From Phycisphaerales bacterium UBA1161 (GTDB lineage: Bacteria; Planctomycetota; Phycisphaerae; Tepidisphaerales; Tepidisphaeraceae): a stretch of DNA of 64,000 bases. The position numbers were made by a program, and so were the translations under genes. Of this stretch, positions 1 through 9,089 are shown piece after piece (within the stretch, counting starts at the first letter, position 1; each line of letters begins with the position of its first letter). The DNA is taken from the NCBI GenBank assembly GCA_002311745.1, contig DBZL01000054.1, forward strand, positions 1 through 64,000. The letters run 5' to 3'. Under the pieces are notes generated by a model, which did no database searches, was not told the origin of the DNA, and saw nothing but the letters and a program-made list of their open reading frames with translations.

Positions 1-1493
1 TGCGGGCACAGCAGGATCAGCCGCGAACCGGGCACCGCCGACAAAACCTGCGACCACAATTCCAACGTGCCGGCGTTGACCTTGCAGAAGTTGTTCAGGC
101 AGCCGAAGGTCACATGGCCAACTGAAAGAGCCGGCAGAGCATTCACCGGCGGCTGATCGGTCAACGGATCGTAACACCAGAACGTATCCGGCAGGCGGAT
201 GGATTTCTCGACGTAATGGGCATCGGCGTCCGGCGGGTCCAGGTACGGATCGGTCAGGCGGTAGTCCATGGCCGTCATGCCCGTGGTGCCCGGATACGCC
301 AGCCAGGCCACCTGCACGGGCGCGGGCTTGCGGGCAAAGACCAGGGGCCGGCCGTTGGCCATGTGCATCGTCAGGTCCACCAGGATGTCGATCTGGTCCT
401 GGCGGATCATCTGCGCCACATCGGCATCCGATTGGCCCAGGCAATCACGCCACACATCCGCATAGCCACGCAGACGCTGCGTGAGCTGGTCCGGCCTTTC
501 CACGCTGGCGTAGCAGAAGACTTCAAACTGCTCATGATGGTGATGCGACAGCAGCGGCGTCGTGAAGAAAGACTGGCAATGATTGCAAAAATCGGGCGAA
601 ACGTAGCCGATTTTCAGGCGGCGATCGGGGTTGCGATCGTTGGCATGCGGCTGGATCGCCGCGGCCAGCGGCTGGGCGAATCGCTGGTTCCATTTCTGAT
701 GTTCCCGGAGAATGGCTTTGGCGTCGTAATCCGGATGAAAGTGCAGAGCGAACAGGCGATTCATGGCCGCGGCCAGGTGATCGGGCTCGAGCGAAAGGGC
801 GCGATCATACGCCGCCAGGGCATCGTCCAATCGCGCGGTGTCTTTCATCGCGTTGCCAAGGGTCAGGTACGCCTCGGGGAAATGGGGCCGCAGGGCCAGG
901 GCTTTGAGGCAGGCGTCGATCGCCTGGTCGAATTGTCCGCGCAGGCACAGCATGTTGGCCAGATTGCTGTGCACTACGGACAGATCCGGTCTCAAGGCCA
1001 GCGCCTGCCGATAGGCCGCGAGGGCTTGGTCCCACAGGCCCTTGGTCTGCAGCGCGTGGCCGAGGTTGTTGTACGCCGGGGCGTGATCGGGCCGAATGGC
1101 CAGGGCCTGGCGGGCGGCCGCAATCGCTTCGTCGTATCGGCCGGTGCTGCGAAGGGCGTTGCTCATATTGCTGTACGCTTGGACGAAATCCGGGCGCAGG
1201 GCAATCGCCTTGCGATACGAGGCAATGGCCTCATCGTGCCGGCCGCAGGACTCCAGGACGTTGGCCAGATTGCTGCAGGCCTCGGGTGAATCCGGCAGCG
1301 CGGCAGCGACCTTCCGCAGCAGTTCCACCGCCGCCTGCGGCCGGCCCGTCTGAGCGCACAGAATCCCCAGCGACTGCATCGCCTCGACGTGATCCGGCTG
1401 CTGCATCAAGAACTGGCGGTAAAGCAAATCCGCATCTTGCAGCCGCCCGGCCTGCTGGCGCTGCCTGGCAAGATCAAAAAGTTCCTGGCTCAT
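1..1493 (-). CDS. TPR / O-GlcNAc transferase-like (SPINDLY-type) protein, C-terminus outside window
   Basis: Probable cytosolic protein glycosyltransferase of the GT41/OGT type. The ATG at 1493 opens MSQELFDLARQRQQAGRL, followed by several 34-residue TPR units (for example AVELLRK and repeated YNNLG-like helices) and then the start of the OGT catalytic region, recognisable by its match to the two paralogues at 27956-32054 (LWSQVLSAVPGSRLILLCPQ at the window edge). The reading frame is open to base 1, so the C-terminal donor-site half lies outside the window. Its start overlaps the 3' end of the endonuclease V gene by 4 bp, suggesting translational coupling. The acceptor substrate cannot be read from sequence. 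It is the third member of this family in the window. Confidence 0.85.
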   Translation of the reverse strand, partial: MSQELFDLARQRQQAGRLQDADLLYRQFLMQQPDHVEAMQSLGILCAQTGRPQAAVELLRKVAAALPDSPEACSNLANVLESCGRHDEAIASYRKAIALRPDFVQAYSNMSNALRSTGRYDEAIAAARQALAIRPDHAPAYNNLGHALQTKGLWDQALAAYRQALALRPDLSVVHSNLANMLCLRGQFDQAIDACLKALALRPHFPEAYLTLGNAMKDTARLDDALAAYDRALSLEPDHLAAAMNRLFALHFHPDYDAKAILREHQKWNQRFAQPLAAAIQPHANDRNPDRRLKIGYVSPDFCNHCQSFFTTPLLSHHHHEQFEVFCYASVERPDQLTQRLRGYADVWRDCLGQSDADVAQMIRQDQIDILVDLTMHMANGRPLVFARKPAPVQVAWLAYPGTTGMTAMDYRLTDPYLDPPDADAHYVEKSIRLPDTFWCYDPLTDQPPVNALPALSVGHVTFGCLNNFCKVNAGTLELWSQVLSAVPGSRLILLCP

Positions 1494-2212
1494 TGCGATA
1501 AGCGTCCAGGGGGCATCATAGGCGATGTGACCGAGCCGGCCAAAGCTCGCTTGAGCCGACTAACTTCCAAATCGGCCTGGCGCGTCGGCTCGGGGATGCG
1601 GAATCGCCCCACGCACGCCAGGGCAAGCTCGGCCGCCGATTCCAGATCGACGCGATGCCCGATGCTGACAAACAGCGGGCGCGTGCCGTCTTTGGTGCGC
1701 AGGACCAGACCGATCTGCTCATCGCCGTCCATCAGGGGGCATCGCGAGCCGGCCTGCGGCGGCGGATCGACGAACGTGCCGATCAGCCGGCTTTTGGCGA
1801 TGCCCACGCCCGGGCGGTCCAGCAGAATCGAAAGATGCGTCGCCAGGCCGCAGCGCCGCGGATGGGCATAGCCCTGCCCGTCGAAACAGATCGCGCCCCA
1901 GGGATGGCGGAGCTTGCCGACCGCTTCCAGAACGGCCGGACCTTCGCGAAAGCTCAGAAACGTGGGAACGTAAGGAAACTCGATCGGGCGGCACGCGCGG
2001 GCGATTTCCACGATGCGTCGTTCGAGGCGGTCATAGACGACGGCCGCGGCCAGGACGCTGCGGCGATTCTCTGAAAACGCCGCGTCCGCCCCAGCCACAA
2101 ACCGCGGCAACGGCCGCAGCGGCACGATTCTGAGCTTGGCCGCCAGCGCCTGCTGGGTGGCCTTCCACTGCTGCACGATTGCCGGCCATTTGGGATCGGA
2201 TTTGCCGTACAT
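1490..2212 (-). CDS. nfi: Endonuclease V (deoxyinosine 3' endonuclease)
   Basis: Repair enzyme that nicks DNA 3' to deaminated bases such as hypoxanthine. The 240-aa length fits the family. The family blocks are all present in order: GADAAF with the first catalytic Asp (about residue 43), PYVPTFLSFREGP with the wedge motif and catalytic Glu (about 100-113), DGQGYAHPRRCGLATH with catalytic Asp and His (about 131-146), and GVAKSRL-like GIAKSRL near residue 158. The ATG at 2212 lies 4 bp after the stop of the upstream secreted-protein gene. The 3' end overlaps the downstream TPR/OGT gene by 4 bp, so the three genes probably form one transcript, although no functional link between them is apparent. 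Confidence 0.92.
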   Translation of the reverse strand: MYGKSDPKWPAIVQQWKATQQALAAKLRIVPLRPLPRFVAGADAAFSENRRSVLAAAVVYDRLERRIVEIARACRPIEFPYVPTFLSFREGPAVLEAVGKLRHPWGAICFDGQGYAHPRRCGLATHLSILLDRPGVGIAKSRLIGTFVDPPPQAGSRCPLMDGDEQIGLVLRTKDGTRPLFVSIGHRVDLESAAELALACVGRFRIPEPTRQADLEVSRLKRALAGSVTSPMMPPGRLSQ

Positions 2213-2216
2213 GAAT

Positions 2217-3428
2217 CTACTGCGCCGATTGCGTGGTCGCGGTGATTTGCCGGCCCACGGCCTTGAATTGCACGTCGCGGAACATGGCGGCGCCCGGCCG
2301 CCGGTAAATCGCCAGCTCGATTTTCACATACTGAACCGGAAATTCCGCGTTGTGAGGATTCACATCGCATTCAATCGTGGCCCACTTTCCGCCGGTGGCG
2401 CCGCTGGCGGGAACCTGGCGGCGGTAAACCTCGCGAAGCTCGCTCTGGCCGGCCAGACCCCGGCCCACCGCAAAACCGCTCACAAAAACGCGCTGGTCGG
2501 GCCCGTCGCTCTTGAACTGAAATTGCAGCCGATAGCGCGCGGCGGGGTCGATCGCGATGGCCTCCGACACGCACGCTAGGCCGTCGGCATCAGCGGCCTG
2601 GGCGGAAAGACTCATGGCCAACACGCCCGCTGCGCCGTCGGAACGTACAATGACCGCGTGATCCGCCGTCGCGGGCGGCGCCGCACCAAAACTCAGCTCT
2701 GTCTGGCCGGGCATGTACATCGGCTGCCAATGGCCCTCCCGCGAAAAATCGCCGTCGACCAGCAGATTCGGATTCTTCGCCCAGGCCGCATCCGACGGCG
2801 CATCGTGATGTACGGCTTGCTCCTGCGGATGCGCAAAAGGCTTCACGCCGGGCAGGGTCATCAAAATATCCTCGACCACAAAGCGAAGATCGGTCGGCTG
2901 GTCGATGTCGCGCTCGATCGGCCGCAGGTGCCGCGGTTGATCGCGCAGGTCCAGAATCTGGATGCGAAGCCTGCCGGTTTTGCCCTGCAGCGCATTGATT
3001 TCCCCCCAAATGAGCACGGTGGGATGTTCCGGCGCAGCCAAGCCTTCCACCGTGTCCGCCGGCGTGTCGAAGGTGATGGGCGCAGCGGCATTGGCCGCCA
3101 GATCGGCCATGGCCGGCCCGTCGATGGGCTCGTAGGCGCCGTCGCGATCCAGCTTGATGCGCATGGAATAGGCGCAGCGATCGCGCACGTCCGGATCGGC
3201 CGAGCCGGCCAGTGGGAAGACGGCGACGCGAGGCCTTTGCGGCGGTTCATCCGCCGCCACTGCAACAACTGCCGCGACGGTGGACAGGATCGCGATAGAC
3301 ACGAAGCTGATAGCCGCAGGCGGAAGCCTGCGGAAAGGTTCTGCGGGCTTCCGCCCGCAGCTATGAAAAAGCACCCTGACCGCCAGAGGGATGCGATGAA
3401 TCATTCGATTCCCGGTCGGCTTCATCAT
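2217..3428 (-). CDS. Secreted hypothetical protein with a palindromic element in its N-terminal coding region
   Basis: Function not recognised. The 403-aa frame has a hydrophobic stretch (AISFVSIAILSTVAAVVAVA, about residues 39-58) that resembles an export signal. Next comes a domain starting RVAVFPLAG, reminiscent of FlgO/TolB-like N-terminal folds. The C-terminal half begins NLLVDGDFSREGHW and looks like a galactose-binding or carbohydrate-binding beta-sandwich. Residues about 24-38 (CGRKPAEPFRRLPPA) are encoded by a 53-bp double palindrome at 3311-3363. The upstream ATG codons are therefore doubtful, and a GTG just downstream of the element could be the original start. It is divergent from uvrA with about 44 bp between annotated starts, so both promoters must sit within or beside the element. 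Confidence 0.6.
   Translation of the reverse strand: MMKPTGNRMIHRIPLAVRVLFHSCGRKPAEPFRRLPPAAISFVSIAILSTVAAVVAVAADEPPQRPRVAVFPLAGSADPDVRDRCAYSMRIKLDRDGAYEPIDGPAMADLAANAAAPITFDTPADTVEGLAAPEHPTVLIWGEINALQGKTGRLRIQILDLRDQPRHLRPIERDIDQPTDLRFVVEDILMTLPGVKPFAHPQEQAVHHDAPSDAAWAKNPNLLVDGDFSREGHWQPMYMPGQTELSFGAAPPATADHAVIVRSDGAAGVLAMSLSAQAADADGLACVSEAIAIDPAARYRLQFQFKSDGPDQRVFVSGFAVGRGLAGQSELREVYRRQVPASGATGGKWATIECDVNPHNAEFPVQYVKIELAIYRRPGAAMFRDVQFKAVGRQITATTQSAQ
3311..3363. repeat. 53-bp REP-like double palindrome
   Basis: Left arm 3311-3333 and right arm 3341-3363 are inverted copies of each other (19 of 23 positions) around a 7-nt spacer. Each arm is also self-complementary around GGCGGAAGCC-type cores, so the unit can form two hairpins. 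It lies inside the open frame of the secreted protein at 2217-3428. A second 53-bp element with the same architecture but different sequence lies at 63139-63191. Confidence 0.75.
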
Positions 3429-3472
3429 ACAATACCCAGTTTGAACTGGGGGCGCAAAGTCGCGTATCGGAG

Positions 3473-6385
3473 TTGATCGTGAAGTTCATCCGCATCAAAG
3501 GCGCACGCGAGCATAACCTCAAGAACCTGAACGTCGACATCCCGCGCGATCAACTGGTCGTGATCACCGGCCTCAGCGGCAGCGGCAAATCCAGCCTGGC
3601 CTTCGACACCGTCTACGCCGAAGGCCAACGCAAGTACGTCGAATCGCTGTCAGCCTACGCGCGGCAATTCCTGGAGCAGTTGCAAAAGCCGGACATCGAC
3701 GAAATCGAGGGCCTGCCGCCAACGATCGCCATCGAGCAGCGTTCGGCGTCCAGCAATCCGCGCAGCATCGTGGCCACGACGACGGAAATTTACGATTACT
3801 TGCGCGTGCTGTTTGCCCGGGCGGGCACGCCGCATTGCTGGGTCTGCGGACGCGTGATTTCCAGCCAATCCCCCACGCAGATCGTCGATGCCATCATGCA
3901 GCATCCTGCCGGGACCAAACTCATGCTGCTGGCTCCCCTGGTCAAAGGACAAAAGGGGGAACACAGGGACATCTTCGCGGCACTGGGCAAGCAGGGTTAC
4001 GTGCGGGCGCGGGTGGACGGGCAGATTTTGGAACTGGGGTCGCAGCCGCCGCCCTTGCAGAAAACCAAAGCCCATAGCATCGAGGCGGTGGTGGACCGCC
4101 TGGTGCTCAAGCCGGAGATTCGCTCGCGCCTGGCCGACAGCGTGGAAACGGCACTCAAACTCTCCCAGGGATTGCTCCTGGTGAGCGTTCAGGATCAGGG
4201 CCAGCCGTGGACGGACCTGACGTTCAGCGAGAAGTTCGCCTGTCCCGATCATCCGCACGTTTCGCTGCCGGAGCTGGAGCCGCGGCTGTTCAGCTTCAAC
4301 AGCCCGCACGGCGCCTGCCCCGCCTGCCACGGACTGGGCACCACCTGTGAATTCGACCCGGAACTGATCGTCCCGGATGAATCCCTGTCGCTGGAAAACG
4401 GCGCGATCGAAGCCTGGCGCAAACACGGCAAGCGGATGAACATCTTCTACAGCCGGGTGCTTCGCCAGTTCTGCCGGGATTTTGGGATTTCGTATTCGAC
4501 GCCGTACAAGGACGTGCCGCGGGAAATCCGCCAAGTTCTGATGGAGGGCACGGACAAACGCGGCGACGAGGGGACCGGCACCTGGTTCGAAGGCGTCATC
4601 CCCAACCTCCAGCGCCGATTTGAAAACACCGAAAGCGAATACGTCAAAACGCGCCTGCACCAATACACCTCCGAGCAGCCGTGCCTGGTCTGCGGCGGCA
4701 CGCGATTGCGCCAGCAAGCCCTGGCCGTGCGCCTGCACGGCACGGGCGGCGGCGACGGTGCTCCCGGCGGCGCGCCGCTGCCCGGCAACGGAATTCGTCT
4801 GGGCGGCTTTAGCATTCACGACGTCACGGCCATGACCGTCACCGGCGCCAAGGAATTCTTCGAGAATCTGCGCCTCAGCGCCGAGGGCACGGCCATTGCC
4901 GAGCCGATCGTGCGCGAGATTTCCGCGCGCCTGGGATTCATGATCGACGTGGGCCTGGCGTACCTGACGCTGGACCGCAAAACGGCCACGCTGTCGGGCG
5001 GCGAGGCTCAGCGCATCCGCCTGGCGACGCAGGTCGGCAGCGGACTGGTCGGCGTCTGTTACGTGCTGGATGAGCCGACCATCGGCCTGCACCCGCGCGA
5101 CAACGTCCGGCTGATCCGCACCCTCAAGCGCCTCAGGGACCTGGGCAACACCGTGATCCTGGTCGAGCACGACGCGGACTGCATCCGCGCCTCCGATTAC
5201 CTGATCGACATCGGCCCCGGCGCCGGCGCCCACGGGGGCAACATCGTCTGCGCCGGTCCGATGCCGCAGGTGCTGGAGCAGAAGCACAGCACGACGATCA
5301 AGTATCTGATCGGCCAGTACGCGATTGTTCCACCGACGGTCCGCCGGCCCTTGGACCCGCGTAGGAACTGCCTGGAACTCACGGGCTGCCAGGAAAACAA
5401 CCTCAAGAACATCGACGTGCAGTTTCCGCTGGGCGGATTGGTCTGCGTGACCGGCGTCAGCGGATCGGGCAAATCCACGCTGGTGAACCAGACCCTGCTA
5501 CCGGTGCTGCGGCGACGGTTGTATGGCTCGAAAATCAAGACCGGAGCGCACAAATCGCTGCATGGAATCCACAAGATCGACAAGGTGATCGAAATCGACC
5601 AAAGCCCCATCGGCCGCACGCCGCGGTCCAATCCCGCCACCTACACCGGCGTGTTCGACGACATCCGCAAGGTATTTGCCAAGACGCGCGAAGCGAAGAT
5701 CCGCGGGTACGAGGCCGGCCGATTCAGCTTCAACGTCAAGGGAGGCCGGTGCGAATCCTGCGGGGGACAGGGCACCAAGTGCATCGAAATGCACTTCCTT
5801 CCGGACGTGTACGTCGATTGCGAGGTTTGCCACGGCTCGCGATACAACGCCGAAACCCTGGAGATTCACTACCGCGGCAAGTCCATCGCGGACGTGCTGA
5901 ACATGACCGTGGAGGAGGCGCTGGGGTTTTTCGAGAATTTCCCGCGGATCGCGCAGCTCCTCAAGGCGCTCAACGACGTGGGGCTGGGATACGTCAAGCT
6001 GGGGCAGCCGAGCACGCAGCTTTCCGGCGGCGAAGCCCAGCGGGTCAAACTGGCCACCGAACTGGGCAAGACCGCCACCGGGCACACGCTCTACGTGCTG
6101 GATGAGCCGACCACCGGGCTGCATTTCGCCGACATCCACAATCTGCTCAATGTGCTGAACCGCCTGGCCGGCCTGGGCAACACGGTGTTGGTGATCGAGC
6201 ACAATCTGGACATCATCAAATGTGCCGACTGGATCATTGACCTAGGCCCGGAGGGCGGGGATGGCGGCGGGCAAGTCATTGCAGCCGGGACGCCGGAGAT
6301 GCTCATGCAATCGCCCCAGAGCTACACGGCCCAGCACCTCAAGGCCAGGCTGGAGGCATCGGCGGCGGAGCAGAAAATCGCGTAA
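3473..6385 (+). CDS. uvrA: Excinuclease ABC subunit A
   Basis: Damage-recognition ATPase of nucleotide excision repair, acting as a dimer with UvrB in the cytosol. The 970 aa are typical. Two ABC modules are visible: Walker A GLSGSGKSS at about residues 33-41 and GVSGSGKST at about 661-669; signatures LSGGEAQRIRLATQ near 507 and LSGGEAQRVKLATE near 849. The zinc modules show paired cysteines (CPACHG near 282; CESCGGQGTKC with CEVCHG near 760-790). The frame opens with TTG at 3473; the GTG at 3479 (MKFIRIKG) is an equally good start. Encoded alone on plus, divergent from the secreted protein gene. A long antisense open frame over 3650-5287 is only a high-GC shadow. Confidence 0.97.
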   Translation: MIVKFIRIKGAREHNLKNLNVDIPRDQLVVITGLSGSGKSSLAFDTVYAEGQRKYVESLSAYARQFLEQLQKPDIDEIEGLPPTIAIEQRSASSNPRSIVATTTEIYDYLRVLFARAGTPHCWVCGRVISSQSPTQIVDAIMQHPAGTKLMLLAPLVKGQKGEHRDIFAALGKQGYVRARVDGQILELGSQPPPLQKTKAHSIEAVVDRLVLKPEIRSRLADSVETALKLSQGLLLVSVQDQGQPWTDLTFSEKFACPDHPHVSLPELEPRLFSFNSPHGACPACHGLGTTCEFDPELIVPDESLSLENGAIEAWRKHGKRMNIFYSRVLRQFCRDFGISYSTPYKDVPREIRQVLMEGTDKRGDEGTGTWFEGVIPNLQRRFENTESEYVKTRLHQYTSEQPCLVCGGTRLRQQALAVRLHGTGGGDGAPGGAPLPGNGIRLGGFSIHDVTAMTVTGAKEFFENLRLSAEGTAIAEPIVREISARLGFMIDVGLAYLTLDRKTATLSGGEAQRIRLATQVGSGLVGVCYVLDEPTIGLHPRDNVRLIRTLKRLRDLGNTVILVEHDADCIRASDYLIDIGPGAGAHGGNIVCAGPMPQVLEQKHSTTIKYLIGQYAIVPPTVRRPLDPRRNCLELTGCQENNLKNIDVQFPLGGLVCVTGVSGSGKSTLVNQTLLPVLRRRLYGSKIKTGAHKSLHGIHKIDKVIEIDQSPIGRTPRSNPATYTGVFDDIRKVFAKTREAKIRGYEAGRFSFNVKGGRCESCGGQGTKCIEMHFLPDVYVDCEVCHGSRYNAETLEIHYRGKSIADVLNMTVEEALGFFENFPRIAQLLKALNDVGLGYVKLGQPSTQLSGGEAQRVKLATELGKTATGHTLYVLDEPTTGLHFADIHNLLNVLNRLAGLGNTVLVIEHNLDIIKCADWIIDLGPEGGDGGGQVIAAGTPEMLMQSPQSYTAQHLKARLEASAAEQKIA

Positions 6386-6404
6386 GTTTCGGCCGGAGCG
6401 TATC

Positions 6405-6524
6405 CTACGACCTGCGGCGTACCAACACCGCCGCGGTGCATAGTAGCAGCCAGGGCACGAAATATATGAATCCGGGCATGCCGCACAGAAACGTCAGCGG
6501 AAAAAACCGAAGGTTCCGCATCAT
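6405..6524 (-). CDS. Possible small membrane protein (39 aa)
   Basis: A 39-aa frame, MMRNLRFFPLTFLCGMPGFI at its start, is dominated by one long hydrophobic stretch ending in VRRRS, as expected for a single- or double-span small membrane protein with a positive cytoplasmic tail. An AGGA sequence sits about 6-7 nt before the ATG. It occupies the otherwise gene-free stretch between uvrA and the XylR-like regulator. Not recognised as a named family. The reading frame is short and could be chance, so this is offered as a candidate only. The rest of 6386-6779 holds no other frame that looks coding; it presumably carries the regulator's promoter (AT-rich around 6645-6670). Confidence 0.35.
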   Translation of the reverse strand: MMRNLRFFPLTFLCGMPGFIYFVPWLLLCTAAVLVRRRS

Positions 6525-6779
6525 TTTGATCCTAGCAGTGGCGATGCGTGGTTCGCAGCGGAAGCAACGGTCCCAGCTTAGGAAATCCATGAACGATTTG
6601 CCAGTTCAGGAGGAATGTGAGGTTTATAGGACGTAGGACGGGTAAATTTTGTCGTTTATGCGGAATATACCGGCCCGCGGCAATGGCCTTGAATGCCCTT
6701 GTTTTCTAAGATACTGATCCAAAATAAGCGAGCGGCGGGCTCTGGGCGAAAATGCACAAGTCGCAAAGGAGCCTCGAGC

Positions 6780-8030
6780 GTGGCAGAAAATCAATCAGTT
6801 CGACTCTACGCGGATGTGGTCTACAACTATAGCCGCGGCGTGCTGCGCGGCATCGCCGACTACGCCAAAATGCACGGCGGCTGGGACTTTAATTTCAGCT
6901 CAACCACCGAGCCGGACTTCACCAGCACCTTTGCCCGCGACAACGTCAAGGGTGTGATCATCCAGATCAGGCGGCAGGAGCAGGCGGAAAAACTCCTGGC
7001 CAGCGGCGTGGCGGCGGTGAACATCTCCAACGTTCTGTCGCCGCGAGCCGCCTTGCCGGCTGTTTTCCCGGACGACCTGGCCACCGGCCGCATGGCCGCG
7101 GATTATTTCCTCGAACGCGGATTCCGGAATTTCGCATTTTTCGGCTGGCCGGATCAGAGGTTTTCGCAGCTTCGCGGCGAGGGGTTTGCCGAGGAAATCG
7201 CCAAGGCCGGTTTCACCTGCATCCTGGCGCCCAACCCTGGCCAGTTCGCGCCGCCGGCCGGCGGGCCAAACGCCGACGACAACCGCGTGCAGCGGATCGG
7301 CGCCCTGTCCAGCCTGCCACGGCCCCTGGCCGTTTTTTGCTGCAATGATTCCTGCGCCAAGGAGACGGTCCGCGACGCCATCGCCCTGGGATTGCAGGTG
7401 CCGGATCAGGTCGCCGTCCTGGGCGTGGACGACGACGAGATTCACTGCGAGCTGTCGGGCGTGCAGCTTTCCAGCATCCGCCTCAACACCGAGCAGATCG
7501 GCTACGAGGCCGCGGCGCTGTTGGCCAAGCTGATCGCCGGCGAGCCGGCGCCGCCCGAGCCGATCCTGATTTCTCCCCTGGAGGCAATCACGCGCCGCTC
7601 CAGCGACGTGCTGGCGCTGGCGGACGGCGAGGTGGCGGCGGCGGTGCGCTTCATCCGCGACCGCGGCGGCCGCGAAATCAACGTCGAAGACCTGCTCTCG
7701 CGCACGAGCCTGTCGCGGAGATCGCTGGAGATGCGTTTCCGCAAAGCGCTGGGCCGATCGCCCTATCAGGAAATCCGCCGGGTGCAGCTCGAGCGGGCCA
7801 AGCTGCTGCTTTCCAAGACCGACCGGCCGGTGCGCGAAATCGCCGACGCCTGCGGGTTCAAGGAAGCGCGGCAACTGAGCACGGCGTTTCACGATCAGAT
7901 CGGCCTGACGCCGCGGCAATACCGGCGGCGTTCCCGGCGCGGATCGGTGCCGACGGCGGAATCCGCCGCGACGCAGGCAGCCGCAGACCCGGCGTCGCCG
8001 AACCCGTCGTCGGATCAAAAAAGCGATTGA
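6780..8030 (+). CDS. XylR-type AraC transcriptional regulator with sugar-binding-like sensor
   Basis: DNA-binding regulator of carbohydrate use. Residues about 10-270 form a periplasmic-binding-protein-like ligand domain (LacI/RbsB fold: YNYSRGVLRGIADYAK near the start, PLAVFCCNDSCAK and VAVLGVDDDEIHCELS further on). Residues about 290-390 form an AraC-type double HTH (LSRRSLEMRFRKALGRSPYQ, VREIADACGFKEARQLSTAF). The open frame extends upstream to 6693, but GTG at 6780 is chosen because AAGGAG lies 8 nt before it and the homology starts there, giving 416 aa. The ligand is unknown; no obvious target operon adjoins it. The 3' end overlaps the convergent ruvB gene by 16 bp. A second member is at 17383-18711. 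Confidence 0.9.
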   Translation: MAENQSVRLYADVVYNYSRGVLRGIADYAKMHGGWDFNFSSTTEPDFTSTFARDNVKGVIIQIRRQEQAEKLLASGVAAVNISNVLSPRAALPAVFPDDLATGRMAADYFLERGFRNFAFFGWPDQRFSQLRGEGFAEEIAKAGFTCILAPNPGQFAPPAGGPNADDNRVQRIGALSSLPRPLAVFCCNDSCAKETVRDAIALGLQVPDQVAVLGVDDDEIHCELSGVQLSSIRLNTEQIGYEAAALLAKLIAGEPAPPEPILISPLEAITRRSSDVLALADGEVAAAVRFIRDRGGREINVEDLLSRTSLSRRSLEMRFRKALGRSPYQEIRRVQLERAKLLLSKTDRPVREIADACGFKEARQLSTAFHDQIGLTPRQYRRRSRRGSVPTAESAATQAAADPASPNPSSDQKSD

Positions 8031-9058
8031 TCCGGCGGCTCCGGCGAATCCTTGGGGGGATGCCAGTCGATTTTGAGGTGGTCGTAGGCGGCCTTGGTGG
8101 CCCGGCGGCCTTGGCGCGTCCGCAGGACCAGGCCGCTTTGCAATAGATACGGCTCGATCACGTCCACGAGCGTGTCCAGTTCCTCGCCCAGACTGGCGGC
8201 CAAAGCCTCGACACCCGCCGGCCCGCCGTCATAGACCTGGATCAGCGTGCGCAGAAACGCGCGGTCCTGTTCGTCCAGGCCGCGATCGTCGATCCCCTCC
8301 AATTTCAGCGCCGCCTGCGTGATCGCCACGGTCATGTGACTGGTCCCCTCGACGGCGGCGTAATCGCGCACGCGGCGCAGAAGGCGGTTGGCGATGCGCG
8401 GCGTGCCGCGGCTGCGCCGGGCCAGTTCCTGCAACGCACCGTCCTGATGCTGCAGCTTCAGCAAGCGCGCGTTCTGGCGCAGAATTTCGTGCAAAGATTC
8501 AGGAGAGTAAAACTCGATGTGGTTGGCGATGCCGAACCGGCTGCGCATGGGCCCGCTGAGCAAACCGATCCGCGTGGTGGCGCCGATCAGCGTGAACGGG
8601 GCAAGGTCCATCGAGATGGCGCGGGCGTGCATCCCCTTCTCCAGAGTGACCTCGACCTTGAAATCCTCGATGGCGGGATACAGGTACTCCTCCACGACGG
8701 CGGGAAGGCGATGAATCTCGTCGATGAACAGGATGTCGCCGCGACCGAGGTTGCCCAATATGCCGACCAGGTCGGCTCCCCGGGTCAGCGCCGGGCCGTT
8801 GGTCACGTGAACCTGGGCGTTCATCTCCTTGGCAATCACGTGGGCCAGCGTGGTCTTGCCCAACCCCGGCGGTCCGTGCAGCAGGATGTGTTCCACCGGC
8901 TCGCCGCGACCCTTGGCGGCGTCGACGGCGATCTGCAGCCGGCGAATCAAGGTTTGCTGGCCGATGAATTCGGAGAAACTCTGCGGGCGCAAGGCGTAGT
9001 TGAAGCGCTTCTCCTCCTCCGGGCCAGACTCGCCGGACACAATCCGCTCTCGGGCCAT
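8015..9058 (-). CDS. ruvB: Holliday junction branch-migration ATPase RuvB
   Basis: Hexameric AAA+ motor that drives branch migration with RuvA. Walker A GPPGLGKTTLAH at about residues 62-73, Walker B LFIDEIHRLP near 112, sensor region GATTRIGLLSGPMRSRFG near 160 and the C-terminal winged-helix signature GLVLRTRQGRRATKAAY near 310 are all present. Two in-frame ATGs lie at 9064 and 9058. The second is preferred because GAAGG sits 6 nt before it, whereas it directly abuts the first. Last gene of a ruvC-ruvA-ruvB run on the minus strand, about 30 bp after ruvA. Its 3' end overlaps the convergent XylR-like gene. Confidence 0.97.
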   Translation of the reverse strand: MARERIVSGESGPEEEKRFNYALRPQSFSEFIGQQTLIRRLQIAVDAAKGRGEPVEHILLHGPPGLGKTTLAHVIAKEMNAQVHVTNGPALTRGADLVGILGNLGRGDILFIDEIHRLPAVVEEYLYPAIEDFKVEVTLEKGMHARAISMDLAPFTLIGATTRIGLLSGPMRSRFGIANHIEFYSPESLHEILRQNARLLKLQHQDGALQELARRSRGTPRIANRLLRRVRDYAAVEGTSHMTVAITQAALKLEGIDDRGLDEQDRAFLRTLIQVYDGGPAGVEALAASLGEELDTLVDVIEPYLLQSGLVLRTRQGRRATKAAYDHLKIDWHPPKDSPEPPDQSLF

Positions 9059-9089
9059 CGGCATCCTTCAGCGCCGCCGGGCGCCATGG

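Noticed and set aside
3650..5287. 545-codon open frame antisense to uvrA
   Set aside because: The plus strand carries a complete UvrA with all motifs; the antisense product has no recognisable domain and is a high-GC shadow.
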